Of a DNA stretch of 64,000 nucleotides, positions 52,401 to 61,019 are shown in pieces (position 1 is the stretch's first letter; each line of letters begins with the position of its first letter). The stretch is taken from NCBI GenBank assembly GCA_910578115.1, contig CAJTPO010000024.1:1-64000 (forward strand), given 5' to 3'. The notes beneath the pieces are model-generated. The model did no database searches. It was not told the DNA's origin and worked only from the letters and a program-made list of their open reading frames with translations. This DNA comes from an uncultured Lachnospiraceae bacterium (GTDB lineage Bacteria > Bacillota > Clostridia > Lachnospirales > Lachnospiraceae). The position numbers and the translations under genes were made by a program.

Positions 52401-52950
52401 GCCGGTCCAGCGTCTCCTCCGTAGTGATAAACTTCTCGTGGATGTAGTCCAGAAAAGATCGATACAGCAGGCCCAGATCCTGTAATTTATAGTACAATGC
52501 CCCTCGGGTGCGCGCATATTCGGTCAGCCTCTCCATCTCCTGCATTCCGATACCGTACTGCATAAATTCCGAAATCGCCGACTTCACCTCATGAATATAA
52601 CCGATCTTATGCAGATGAGAACCCAGCACCCGAAGCTGCCCCTGGCACTGCTGCGCCACTTTCCGAAGCACCAGGCTCTTACCCGTGTCGTCCAGGACCG
52701 GCACATCTTCTCCGCCCACCTCTTCCAGAATCCGATGCGTCAATCTGCCAAAACTCAGTACATCAATATTCATGATGATATGCCGCGGATGCTCCACCAC
52801 CAGATCCATCTGTGTCTGCATGGTGAACTGATCCGGCACGATGAGCAGATAATCGGTTTTCGGACTGCGCTGCGATGCCTCGATCATATCGTCATGAAGC
52901 CTTTTGCTCTTGCCGGAGCCTGACGCTCCGAAGTAGAATTGAAGTGCCAC
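49426..52950 (-). CDS. AddB, ATP-dependent nuclease subunit B
   Basis: 1174 residues from GTG 52950 (AAGGAAGG ahead). The N-terminal nucleotide motif is GASGSGKS (8-15). The C-terminal nuclease has VIDYKSGNRRFD. The iron-sulfur cysteines are in RYAACAYG and CTYCAYKSVC (Cx2Cx5C). It is the partner of AddA and upstream of it in one operon. Confidence 0.95.
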   Translation of the reverse strand: MALQFYFGASGSGKSKRLHDDMIEASQRSPKTDYLLIVPDQFTMQTQMDLVVEHPRHIIMNIDVLSFGRLTHRILEEVGGEDVPVLDDTGKSLVLRKVAQQCQGQLRVLGSHLHKIGYIHEVKSAISEFMQYGIGMQEMERLTEYARTRGALYYKLQDLGLLYRSFLDYIHEKFITTEETLDRLREALPGSELIRNSVIAFDGFTGFTPIQNRVIQELIRLAKKVIVTVTIDDRENPYQMDGEHRLFHLSRKTVADLRRMAGQVNEPEEKPVWCSAGAEGRLPRFGQNGELSHLERNLFRYPAQVYEDKVHSLYLYEASSPKEEIRQTCIAIRKLTSGRGAEREACFAGKAGAMPDDAARGQADILHYRDIAVVTGDMEVYGSLAEEEFARFGIPIYLDHTRGILRNPFAEYIRSALQVVLRDFSYEAVFHYLRTGLTGFDDAEVDRLENYVRRFGIHGKKRWQEIFIYREDSKEGEEEAMAQLARCNAMREQLLRQLAPLLAPRDTAGGMVQALYDFLVQNELQQKLAHYERQFQEQGDLARAKEYGQIYALVIDLLDQIYGLLAEEAMERREFADILDAGLAEISVGTIPQNVDRVLVGDIERTRLKQVRVLFFLGVNDGNIPKGTGNGGIISDIDREFLRESELELAPSPRQQMYIQRLYLYLNMTKPSEKLYLSYAKVGSDGKSLRPAYLIDLVRKLYPQLSVETPEERPMEEQIVCGSDGVGLMADLLRDYAFGRVTDISRRQTFTFYHSYHSRPQYQDMADRLIETAFYRYKDTPLSKMVTRMLYGTLLQNSVSRLERYAACAYGHFLQYGLMLREREGYSFEDVDMGNVFHGVLELFAQKLEEYGYTWFDFPEEAAQKLVTEALEAYAAGYGETILYSSARNRHLIRRMRRILRRTVLTLQAQLRKGAFVPEKFEMSFSMTEDLDSLNIALNEQDKMRLRGRIDRVDTCEAEDVVYVKVIDYKSGNRRFDLAALYYGLQLQLVVYMNAAVEFEQRRHPDKRIVPAAMLYYHIDDPMIEDGETMTPEQINDRLLQELKMTGIVNNNDEAVRLLDREFTSKSEILPLERKKDGSFSANSSVIKEEDMRAVSSYVNQKIRELGSGILEGTIAVNPYEQNGSTACTYCAYKSVCGFDGRIEGYEMRKLPKMSREDALQCIHASCDQSGQTP

Positions 52951-53040
52951 CTGTCAAACCTTCCTTCCGTTCAATCTGTGAACCAGAATCCGCCTGCGGC
53001 AGGCCGTTTTAACGACCTGGTCCCGTTCTGCTGCAGTGCG

Positions 53041-53098
53041 AAATACCCCGCTACAGACAACGTTACCACCTGGACGCGTTGAATGCAACGGGGTATTT
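53041..53098. terminator. Hairpin between GH120 gene and addB
   Basis: The arms AAATACCCCG and CGGGGTATTT (10 bp) enclose an inner stem CGTTG/CAACG. It lies 76 bp beyond the GH120 stop and 91 bp before addB, so it probably ends the xylosidase transcript. No long T tract. A short palindrome ATTCCGTAACGGAAT follows at about 53130-53144. Confidence 0.55.
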
Positions 53099-53173
53099 AA
53101 ATAAAATCACAGTTGCCCTGGAATGGGCGGATTCCGTAACGGAATAGCCAAAAGCCGAACTGTTACTGCATCT

Positions 53174-55192
53174 TTATACGCACATACCGTCAGTCACCCT
53201 GTCAAACGGTCCGGCCGTCACATGTGCTTTCTTCGCCCCGAAATAGTCTTCGTCGAAGACGATGGCGCTTCCGTCCGGATTCTCATAGCGCTGTTCCGGC
53301 TCGAAAGCCATGCCCAGCGTTTCCGTGGTGATCAGCTTCTCTTCGCCCGCCGGCAGGAATTCGCCCAGATTGGTGTACAGCTTCCATCCGCCCTCTTCCT
53401 CTTTCAGTTCCAGCCTGATGGCATGTTCCGCATCCACGGTATAATCTTTCTCTTTCGCACACGGCTTCGCCCCGTTATAGTAGCGGTTACCGCCGGTCCA
53501 TACCGGAAGCGGAATATAATACCGGTCACTGGGCGCAGAACCCATACCGCAGTAGCCGTCAAATTCCTTCTCCCATTCTTCATAAGTCTGGTAATCGTCA
53601 TACGGCTTCGTGCCCACCGTGGTATTGAAATCATCCCATACCTTCTCGGTCACTTTCTCCTCGACCTCTTTTAAGAATGCCGGAACCTCCTGCTGCACGA
53701 ACACATTATTATAGAAGCGCATGTCACCGTGCAGAATCGTCATGAAGCCCGCTACCTCCGTGCGGTGCGGCACATGATAAGGCGTATAACGCGGTGAGCG
53801 CAGCGTCTTTGCACCGTTATCCACGCCGGTTCCCACAGCGGTCATGGCTCCCGCAATCAGGTTATGTACCACTGCCACACCCTGCGTCGCCATCTTGAAG
53901 GATCTTTTCGAAAGCAGCAGGTTGTGGTCCACCAGCGTAGGGCCGTGAGACACTTCAATAAAGATATCCTCTCCGATGGCCTGCACTGCTTTCGCCTCTT
54001 TCGTCATAAGGTGATCGAAAGGAATCGTATTATCGTGGAACAGGTTCTGCGTCACACGGGTACCCTGTGCCTGCCAGTCAAGCCACAGGCCGCGGGTACA
54101 GTGATGGAAATGATTCCGCCTGATGATCACGTCGATGGCCGCGTGCATCTTGATTCCGCCAATCTCCGCGCCCGCCAGATTCTGACGGTTGTTGATATGG
54201 TGGATATGGTTATCCTCGATCACGGAGAATACGCCGCCCAGATGGCCCACGATACCGGTCTGGCCGCAGTCATGGATATTACACCTGCGGACGATGTGGG
54301 ATCCGATCCGCTCCTTCGTCCAGCCTTCCCGCTGTGCCTGGCAGATGCAGTCACGCTCTGTCTGCGTACCGTCTTTAAACTTCCACTTCAGCCACTTATT
54401 GTCGTTCTCCGGCTGCAGATATTTCCCCAGAGAGATGCCGCTGCACTTGGAAAGGGAGACATCGCAGTCCTCGATGATCCATCCTTTGGACCAGTGCGGT
54501 CCGATCATACCTTCCTGATAAGCTGTCGGCGGTGCCCACTGGGTCGCGGCCTTGGTCACCGTAAAGCCGGAAAGCGTAATATAGCCGATACCCTCCTGCT
54601 CCGGATAGAAACAGCTGCGGCGCACATTGATCTCCACATTTTCCCTGCGCGGGTCAAATTCCTGGAAGTTCGCGTAAATGATCGTCGCATCCTTCTTTGT
54701 ATCCTGCTCCGTAAACCATGTGTAGATTGTAAAATCAGGATCCCAGGACGCCAGGACACGAACCGGCTGCTTCACCTGCTCTAAGGAAGTCACCTCGTAC
54801 ATGGCCTTGTCATTCAGATACACCTCTCCCGTATGGGCGATAAAGGAAGCGATAAACCAGTCCCCGCTGACAAGCGTGGTGAAGGGATTGTATTCCCCGA
54901 ACAGGCTGTTGGGCACAACGGCCTTCCACACACTGCCTTCCACCTGTTCCCACTGCGTTACCGGCTCCGCCCCGGTGATCACCGCCGCTCCTTTTTCCTC
55001 CGAACGGTACACGATGGGCGCCTCCTGCGTTCCTCCGTTTCTGGGATCTACCGCCTCCCTGTAGACACCCGGCGCCACGATGACCTCATCACCGGGCTGT
55101 GCGATCCGTGCCGCCTCCTGGATCGTCTTAAAAGGGCTCTGCTTCGTGCCGTCACCGCTTTCTGCCACGGCTGCTGCTACATAATACTGCAT
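53174..55192 (-). CDS. GH120 beta-xylosidase
   Basis: 672 residues from ATG 55192 behind GGAGG. Right-handed parallel beta-helix enzyme resembling the GH120 xylosidase of Thermoanaerobacterium. Conserved blocks are NVRRSCFYP, WAPPTAYQEGMIGPHWSKGW, GHLGGVFSVIEDNHIHHI and GGIKMHAAIDVIIRRNHFHH. The predicted nucleophile is Asp372 (GLWLDWQAQGTRV) and the acid/base is Glu413 (DIFIEVSHGP). Between them is an insertion of about 18 residues relative to the reference as I recall it. No signal peptide, so it probably splits imported xylo-oligosaccharides. No transporter is adjacent; an AraC regulator is upstream. Confidence 0.85.
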   Translation of the reverse strand: MQYYVAAAVAESGDGTKQSPFKTIQEAARIAQPGDEVIVAPGVYREAVDPRNGGTQEAPIVYRSEEKGAAVITGAEPVTQWEQVEGSVWKAVVPNSLFGEYNPFTTLVSGDWFIASFIAHTGEVYLNDKAMYEVTSLEQVKQPVRVLASWDPDFTIYTWFTEQDTKKDATIIYANFQEFDPRRENVEINVRRSCFYPEQEGIGYITLSGFTVTKAATQWAPPTAYQEGMIGPHWSKGWIIEDCDVSLSKCSGISLGKYLQPENDNKWLKWKFKDGTQTERDCICQAQREGWTKERIGSHIVRRCNIHDCGQTGIVGHLGGVFSVIEDNHIHHINNRQNLAGAEIGGIKMHAAIDVIIRRNHFHHCTRGLWLDWQAQGTRVTQNLFHDNTIPFDHLMTKEAKAVQAIGEDIFIEVSHGPTLVDHNLLLSKRSFKMATQGVAVVHNLIAGAMTAVGTGVDNGAKTLRSPRYTPYHVPHRTEVAGFMTILHGDMRFYNNVFVQQEVPAFLKEVEEKVTEKVWDDFNTTVGTKPYDDYQTYEEWEKEFDGYCGMGSAPSDRYYIPLPVWTGGNRYYNGAKPCAKEKDYTVDAEHAIRLELKEEEGGWKLYTNLGEFLPAGEEKLITTETLGMAFEPEQRYENPDGSAIVFDEDYFGAKKAHVTAGPFDRVTDGMCV

Positions 55193-55372
55193 AGATTTTT
55201 CCTCCATTCCGTCATAATTTCGTTTACTTTCTCTGTCTTGTCTGCTCTCTCTTCTCGCTGTCTATAATGTATCCTATTGAGACGGTAATATTTTTACAGA
55301 TCAGGATATTTTTTAACAAAACAGGATGCAAAATAAAGAACGTAGCGGAAAGAACGCAGCCCGTAAATCCTG

Positions 55373-56560
55373 TCAGTAGAGTGTCCGCTGCTGCTTCCTC
55401 CGGTACGCTGTCGGCGACTGCCCCTTTTTCCGCCTGAACACAAGGCTGAAATGGCTGACGCTGCCAAAGTGCAGATGATCGGCGATCTCGCTGATCTTCC
55501 GGTCGGAGAACCGCAGCATGCTGCAGGCAGCCTCCAGTTTCTTGTCAGTGATATATTCGGTAATGGGAATCCCTTCATACTGTTTAAAAAGTTTCTGCAG
55601 ATATTCTTTGGAAACCCCCACATCTGCCGCCAGCTCATCAATGGATATCCGTTCAAAGCGCCTGGTGACGATCGCCCGTTTGCATTCCTCCACATGCCGG
55701 TTTAAGGCGGATTCCTTCCGCTTCCTGTCACGGACGATCCGTGCAAACTGCAGATAACATTCACTCTGCACGACATGCATCGCCTGAATATCCCTGCAGG
55801 CCGCTATCCTTTTCAAGAACAGGTCATTGTACAGGAATGCCTCCTTGGAGCTGATCCCGCCCTCGATGGCCGCCCTGGCCGCAAGCGAAATGCCCGTCAC
55901 CATCATGTACTCTTCGTTCTTTTTGACATCCTCCAGTATGATCGGGTGCGGCAGTGCAATGTCGTCTATGTGCTCCTTTAAATAATCCACATCCCCTTCC
56001 CGTATACAATTATACAGCTTCTCTTCTTCCTGATAGGTGTGGTTTTGCTGAAAAGCTTCCATCTGCCACACCTCCTCCGCCATGGATTCCTGGTCGGTCA
56101 CGCCGCAGAGAACGGCTTTCTCTTCTCTGCCGTTCTCTGCTGTGGCTTCCGCCTCCCGTCCTGCTGCCGCCTTCCCACTGTGCAGCAGAAACCAGACCAC
56201 ATTCCGCGCATCCTCCATGCGGCACGCCGGGTACTCCTCCAGCCTGTTTCTTCGCAGAAAACGCCCTGCTTCCAGTGTCTGCAGCGGCCCGTAACAGAAA
56301 GGCCCCAGAATATAGATCCTGCCGCCCCGCCTGCACCCGTACAGCCCAATCGGCACCTGCTCATGATAGGGCAGGAATGCCTGATCCGTCTCTTTTTCCT
56401 CCAGACGCTGCTGCAGCTTCTGAAACATCTGTCTGTCATATGCCGCTTTGTTCTTCTCCCCTGTGCCGAAACTGCTCTGCAGCACCCAGTCCTTTGTATA
56501 CACGCTGACCGGCAGCCTGCTCAGTCTGTAGACCAGTTCCAATACAAATTCCTCCTCCAT
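55373..56560 (-). CDS. AraC-family transcriptional regulator
   Basis: 395 residues from ATG 56560 (AAAGGA ahead); an earlier TTG sits on the ribosome site. The C-terminal AraC domain (about 295-390) has two helix-turn-helices, ISIDELAADVGVSKEYLQKL and KISEIADHLHFGSVSHFSLV. The N-terminal about 280 residues have no recognised sugar-binding cupin and resemble the large effector regions of YesN-like clostridial regulators. It lies 180 bp upstream of the GH120 gene in the same direction and probably activates it in response to xylo-oligosaccharides. Confidence 0.85.
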   Translation of the reverse strand: MEEEFVLELVYRLSRLPVSVYTKDWVLQSSFGTGEKNKAAYDRQMFQKLQQRLEEKETDQAFLPYHEQVPIGLYGCRRGGRIYILGPFCYGPLQTLEAGRFLRRNRLEEYPACRMEDARNVVWFLLHSGKAAAGREAEATAENGREEKAVLCGVTDQESMAEEVWQMEAFQQNHTYQEEEKLYNCIREGDVDYLKEHIDDIALPHPIILEDVKKNEEYMMVTGISLAARAAIEGGISSKEAFLYNDLFLKRIAACRDIQAMHVVQSECYLQFARIVRDRKRKESALNRHVEECKRAIVTRRFERISIDELAADVGVSKEYLQKLFKQYEGIPITEYITDKKLEAACSMLRFSDRKISEIADHLHFGSVSHFSLVFRRKKGQSPTAYRRKQQRTLY

Positions 56561-56759
56561 CTCTGCCCGCAATCCTTTCTGTCCTGCCCGCTTACGGCCC
56601 GGACCATCCTCCGTATTCTCATCCTGTTCCCCGGCCTTATCCGGCGCTTTACCCTGTCAGTATTGTAGCATAAATACAACATCATGTACCCGGAATTTTT
56701 ACAGCCACTAGTTTTCCCAAAGGTCTTGTTTTTGTAAGGGAGATATGACAAAATATGAT

Positions 56760-56788
56760 TTGCAAAAACTCTAACCCCAGGTTATAGT
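56760..56788 (+). promoter_or_regulatory. MerR-type promoter and operator
   Basis: Between TTGCAA (56760-56765) and TATAGT (56783-56788) lies the dyad CTCTAACCCCAGGTTATAG (56769-56787; 8-bp arms, one mismatch). Placement of a dyad between -35 and -10 is the hallmark of MerR-family control. It probably autoregulates the MerR gene 66 bp downstream. The spacing counts as 17 bp with these hexamers. Confidence 0.65.
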
Positions 56789-56853
56789 TTTCCGGCAGAC
56801 AGTAAAACCGTCAGACAGCAAAGCTGTCACACAACAAGGGAGCACTTACGGCA

Positions 56854-57705
56854 ATGAGTCAGTACATGTCCATCGGGAAAGTATCAAAACTGAAGAATGT
56901 GAGCATCAAGTCGCTGCGCTACTATGACCAGATCGGTATCCTGAAACCGGCTTTCGTCAATACAGAGACGAACTACCGTTACTATACGGAAAGCCAGCTC
57001 TATCTGCTGGATGCCATCACCGTCTGCATCAAACTCGGCATCCCCTTAAAAGATCTGAACAATTACGTGAACAAGGATTCCATCAATCTGCAAAAGCTGC
57101 TCTACGACGGCAAGATTCTGGCAGAGCAGAAGATCCTGGAGATCCATAACTGCCTCGGCGCCCTGCAGGAGACGCTGCAGAAGATGGGCAGTTCTGTCAC
57201 CGGTATGGCCAGGATCCCGGAGAGCAGGAGCGGCATCCTGCTGCCGGACGGTTTCTATCAGAACACTCAGAGACAAAGATGCCTTCTCACCGTGCCTCTG
57301 GAAGCAATGGACACCCCCAAATACTATGGGCAGTATATCCTGAAACTTTTTGTCACCGCACAGCAGGCCGGCATCACGGCCTCCTACCCTTCGGGTATAC
57401 TGCATGACTATACGGACGGCGTCTACTGCCGCCATATGTTCCTGACATTGGACGCAAACTCTGCGTCCGCGTTGTTAAAAGAGCGCTCCGGCGATGCATT
57501 CGTTAATACCTGCCGCATCCTTCCGGAAGGTGATTATGCCTGCCGCAGGATCTCTACTCATATAACAGACTTTTCATCGGTGCGGGATGAAATGAAAGAA
57601 GTCCTGAAAGAACAGGATTTCTGCATTATCGAGATCGACACCCTCTCCGAGCAAAATAAGAAGGACGGGTATGCTTTCGAACTGGAATATTTTCTGGGAG
57701 TATGA
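56854..57705 (+). CDS. MerR-family transcriptional regulator
   Basis: 283 residues. The N-terminal MerR domain has SIGKVSKLKNVSIKSLRYYD and ILKPAFVNTETNYRYYTESQ. A coiled dimerisation helix (about 80-115) and a C-terminal GyrI-like effector domain follow. BmrR-type regulators of this build bind cationic or hydrophobic ligands. It precedes a solute-binding protein and a chemoreceptor, so it may control that pair, though the 176-bp gap allows independence. The ATG has AGGGAGC upstream. Confidence 0.88.
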   Translation: MSQYMSIGKVSKLKNVSIKSLRYYDQIGILKPAFVNTETNYRYYTESQLYLLDAITVCIKLGIPLKDLNNYVNKDSINLQKLLYDGKILAEQKILEIHNCLGALQETLQKMGSSVTGMARIPESRSGILLPDGFYQNTQRQRCLLTVPLEAMDTPKYYGQYILKLFVTAQQAGITASYPSGILHDYTDGVYCRHMFLTLDANSASALLKERSGDAFVNTCRILPEGDYACRRISTHITDFSSVRDEMKEVLKEQDFCIIEIDTLSEQNKKDGYAFELEYFLGV

Positions 57706-57749
57706 TATAATAACAAAGGTTTGCCATATCGGCGCATTCTATCTATATC

Positions 57750-57857
57750 TATCGTAAACGGCATGACAAATTATTGCTTCCGTTTTCTGTCAAAGTCATA
57801 TGCGGAGAAACTTTTGCAGAACCGAAAGCATAATTTCCAGTGTCGCTGACTAAATAT
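57750..57857. repeat. Split copy of the dispersed palindrome
   Basis: TATCGTAAACGGCAT (57750-57764) resembles the left arm of copy A. AATTTCCAGTGTCGCTGAC (57832-57850) resembles the right half of copy B (AATTTCCAATGTCGTTAAC), with about 65 bp between them. It lies in the leader of the solute-binding protein gene. It could be a longer member of the same family with an enlarged centre, or a copy split by insertion. Confidence 0.45.
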
Positions 57858-57881
57858 AAAATTTCAGGAGGCCATAGGGTG

Positions 57882-59186
57882 ATGAACATGTCATGGAAAC
57901 GGGGAGCATGCGCCCTCACGATTGCTGCAATTTTAACCGGCTGCTCCTCTGCAGAAGCCAGTAAAACTTTACAACCAATGTCAGATAAAGATTCCGATTC
58001 CGCTGCGCAGGTGCAGGAACCGGACGGTGCCGAAGCATTAGAATCCGGCACTGTTTCGCTGAATGTCTGGGCAGAAGAAAACGATTTCGAGATGTTGGAG
58101 GCAATGATCGCCTCTTTTCAGGAATACTATGCCGGACAGGCAAACTTCGAGATCAGTCTGACCGCCCAGCCCGATTCCGGCACCTGCAACATGGTACTGG
58201 GCGATATCCACAGCGCCGGAGACGTATTCTCCTTCCCCGACGATCAGTTTACAAGACTGATGGCCGCAGGCGTGCTGGAGCCGGTAGACAACGCGGCCGC
58301 AGTTTCCTCCGCCAATGTACCGGAAGCCATCGCAGCCGCATCCTGGCACGATACCCTCTACGCTTTTCCCTACACCGCAGACAACGGTTATTTCCTGTAT
58401 TATGATAAGACTTATTTCACAGAAGCAGATGTGCAGACGCTGGACGGCCTTCTTGCCGCTGCCACGGCAGCCGAGAAGCAGATTTCCATGGAGCTGACTT
58501 CCGGCTGGTATCTGTATGCCTTTTTCGGACAGACCGGCCTTGAATTCGGCATGAACAGCGACGGCGTCACAAACTACTGCAACTGGAATACCACCGAAGG
58601 AGCCGTCAAAGGCAGAGACATTGCACAGTCCATCCTGAATCTCACCACCAACCCAGCCTTTGCCTATCATACGGACGGCGATTTTATCGCAGGCGTGCAG
58701 GACGGCAGCATCATCGCCGGCATCAGCGGCACCTGGAACGCCACGCAGATCCGGAATGCCTGGGGCAGTGATTACGGCGCCGCCAAGCTGCCTACTTACA
58801 CCTGCGCCGGCAAACAGATCCAGATGGCCTCTTTCACCGGTTATAAGATGATGGGCGTCAACGCCTACTCGCCCCACAAGCAGTGGGCCATGAAGCTGGC
58901 CGACTGGCTGACCAATGAAGAGAATCAGACCATCCGTTTTGAGCAGAAGAACCAGATTCCCTCCAATATCCGGGCGGCCTCCTCAGATGCCGCCGCGCAG
59001 ATCCCTGCCGTGCAGGCCATTCTCGACCAGTCACAGTACGGCAACCTGCAGCGGGTAGGCAACAAATACTGGGATGCCTGCACGGACTTTGCCAATATCA
59101 TGATCGCGGGTAATCCTAACAACATCAGCCTGCAGGAACTTATGGACACTCTGACTGCGGAGATCACCGCTTCCATAGCAGAATAA
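57882..59186 (+). CDS. Extracellular solute-binding lipoprotein (family 1-like)
   Basis: 434 residues from ATG 57882 (CAGGAGG ahead). Lipobox LTGC (Cys21), then a sugar-type binding fold. Visible features are SLNVWAEENDFEMLEAMIAS, AFPYTADNGYFLYYDKTYF and GISGTWNATQIRNAWG, as in maltose/oligosaccharide-binding proteins. No permease or ATPase gene is nearby. The chemoreceptor gene starts 18 bp downstream, so it may present a sugar to the receptor, or serve a transporter elsewhere. Confidence 0.83.
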   Translation: MNMSWKRGACALTIAAILTGCSSAEASKTLQPMSDKDSDSAAQVQEPDGAEALESGTVSLNVWAEENDFEMLEAMIASFQEYYAGQANFEISLTAQPDSGTCNMVLGDIHSAGDVFSFPDDQFTRLMAAGVLEPVDNAAAVSSANVPEAIAAASWHDTLYAFPYTADNGYFLYYDKTYFTEADVQTLDGLLAAATAAEKQISMELTSGWYLYAFFGQTGLEFGMNSDGVTNYCNWNTTEGAVKGRDIAQSILNLTTNPAFAYHTDGDFIAGVQDGSIIAGISGTWNATQIRNAWGSDYGAAKLPTYTCAGKQIQMASFTGYKMMGVNAYSPHKQWAMKLADWLTNEENQTIRFEQKNQIPSNIRAASSDAAAQIPAVQAILDQSQYGNLQRVGNKYWDACTDFANIMIAGNPNNISLQELMDTLTAEITASIAE

Positions 59187-59204
59187 CAGAATCGGGAGGA
59201 CGAT

Positions 59205-60968
59205 ATGACCGGACAGGAAAACCAGAACACAGCTATCAAAGGCAGACCGCGTCTCAGCATTAAACTTTTGACCTTGATTCCTATCTTTGTGCTGAGCTTC
59301 GTCTGCATTATATCCAATATCGTAGCCGTCCACAATATACGGAGCGTCAACCGCACCGCCAGCACCATCGCGGATGACTACATGACAGGCATTTTCAATC
59401 TGAGCAACATACAGCGGGAAACCCAGCGGCTGCATTCCATGGCGCTTTCCCACATCATTGCCACGGACCTGGATACCATGGTGGAGCTGGTGGATTCCAT
59501 CCGTGCCGAGGAGGCGCTGCTGGATAATATGCTGTTGGAATACGGCGCCGCCATTTCCCCGGAAAACGCAGCAAGCTACGAGAAACTGCTGTCCGAATAT
59601 GAAAATCTCAAATATGCCATTGTTACGCTGTTCGGTTACAGCGCAGCCGGCCGCAACCAGGCCGCATTCGAACTGGCAAACGGCGAGATCACACAGTACG
59701 CGGAGAACATTCAGGATGCCATCACCGTGCTGAACACCAATGCACAGACGGATTCTGATCTTGCGCGCTCTACCCTTGGCAGTACCTATTTCCGCGCCCT
59801 GCTGCTCAACGGCACGATCATGGTCATCAGCATTTTCGCTCTGCTCATCGCCCTGACCGTCGTCCTGAGGCGCGTTGTCAGACCCATAGCCTGCGCCAAG
59901 AACGAGATTAACGCCATCATCGCCGGATTGGACCAGGGGCACGGTGACCTGACCCAGCGCATCACTATCCGCTCCAGCGACGAGATCGCAGACTTAAGCC
60001 GCGGTATCAACACCTTTATCGACAAACTGCAGGAAATCCTGAAAATGATCATCGAGAACACCCACAATATGGAAAATGTGGTCTCCGGTGTGCAAAGGAG
60101 CGTGCAGAATTCCAACGACAGCGCTTCCGACCTGTCCGCTGTTACCCAGCAGCTGGCCTCTACCATGTCGGAGGTCGGCACCTCCGCTGGCATCATCAAT
60201 CAGAATGCCGCCGCCATCCGGACCGAGGTGGAAGAGATTGCTCTGAAATCCACCAGCATCAACAGTTATACGAAGCAGATGCGCTCGAATGCCGACCATA
60301 TGGAGTCCAGAGCCAGAACCTATATGGAAGAGACAGGCAGCCAGGTAGCCAAAATTCTGAAAGTCCTGAACAGCGCCATTGAAGACAGCCGGAGCGTTGA
60401 CAAGGTAAACAGCCTGACCAATGACATCTTAAGTATTTCCGGGCAGACAGACCTGCTCGCCCTCAACGCCTCCATTGAGGCTGCAAGAGCCGGCGCAGCC
60501 GGACGCGGCTTCATGGTCGTGGCCGAGGAGATCCGTATTCTGGCTGAGGACAGCAAGGCGGCCGCGGGCAGGATACGGGATATCAACCAGGTAGTCACCG
60601 ATGCCGTTCACAACCTGATCAAAAATGCCAACCATCTGGTTTCGTTCCTCAACGAATCCATTCTGCCGGAGCTTGACAATTTCGTTCAAAGCGGTGTGCA
60701 GTACCGAGAGAATGCTTCTTACATAGAGAACGTAATGAATGAATTTACAGACAAGACCGACCGCCTGAAGCTGACTATGGATGAGATCGCCTCCTCCATC
60801 AATTCCATCACACAGGCCATCGACGAAGGAGCCCATGGCGTAACCGGCGCCGCTCAAAGCACCCAGGTATTGGTTCGCGACATGGAATCCATCAGTGATC
60901 AGATGCAGGAGAACCAGCGGATCGCCGACACGCTGGAAACCGGCACCTCAATCTTCGAAATTTTCTGA
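59205..60968 (+). CDS. Methyl-accepting chemotaxis protein
   Basis: 587 residues. N-terminal helix (LLTLIPIFVLSFVCIISNIV), an extracellular four-helix-type sensor (about 45-195), a second helix near 200-222, and HAMP. The cytoplasmic signalling hairpin has its tip around ILSISGQTDLLALNASIEAA and GRGFMVVAEEIRILAEDS. Neighbouring it is the solute-binding lipoprotein, in the same operon. No flagellar or che genes are in the window. Confidence 0.93.
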   Translation: MTGQENQNTAIKGRPRLSIKLLTLIPIFVLSFVCIISNIVAVHNIRSVNRTASTIADDYMTGIFNLSNIQRETQRLHSMALSHIIATDLDTMVELVDSIRAEEALLDNMLLEYGAAISPENAASYEKLLSEYENLKYAIVTLFGYSAAGRNQAAFELANGEITQYAENIQDAITVLNTNAQTDSDLARSTLGSTYFRALLLNGTIMVISIFALLIALTVVLRRVVRPIACAKNEINAIIAGLDQGHGDLTQRITIRSSDEIADLSRGINTFIDKLQEILKMIIENTHNMENVVSGVQRSVQNSNDSASDLSAVTQQLASTMSEVGTSAGIINQNAAAIRTEVEEIALKSTSINSYTKQMRSNADHMESRARTYMEETGSQVAKILKVLNSAIEDSRSVDKVNSLTNDILSISGQTDLLALNASIEAARAGAAGRGFMVVAEEIRILAEDSKAAAGRIRDINQVVTDAVHNLIKNANHLVSFLNESILPELDNFVQSGVQYRENASYIENVMNEFTDKTDRLKLTMDEIASSINSITQAIDEGAHGVTGAAQSTQVLVRDMESISDQMQENQRIADTLETGTSIFEIF

Positions 60969-60973
60969 TAAAA

Positions 60974-61019
60974 ACAGCAGGTACGGACCGTTTACAGTCC
61001 CGCCTGCTGTCTTTTCTTT
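60974..61019. terminator. Bidirectional terminator
   Basis: ACAGCAGG (60974-60981) pairs with CCTGCTGT (61003-61010), with an inner GGAC/GTCC stem. TCTTTT follows on + and TTTTATC on the minus strand. It serves both the chemoreceptor gene and the converging pyridoxal kinase gene. Confidence 0.85.
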
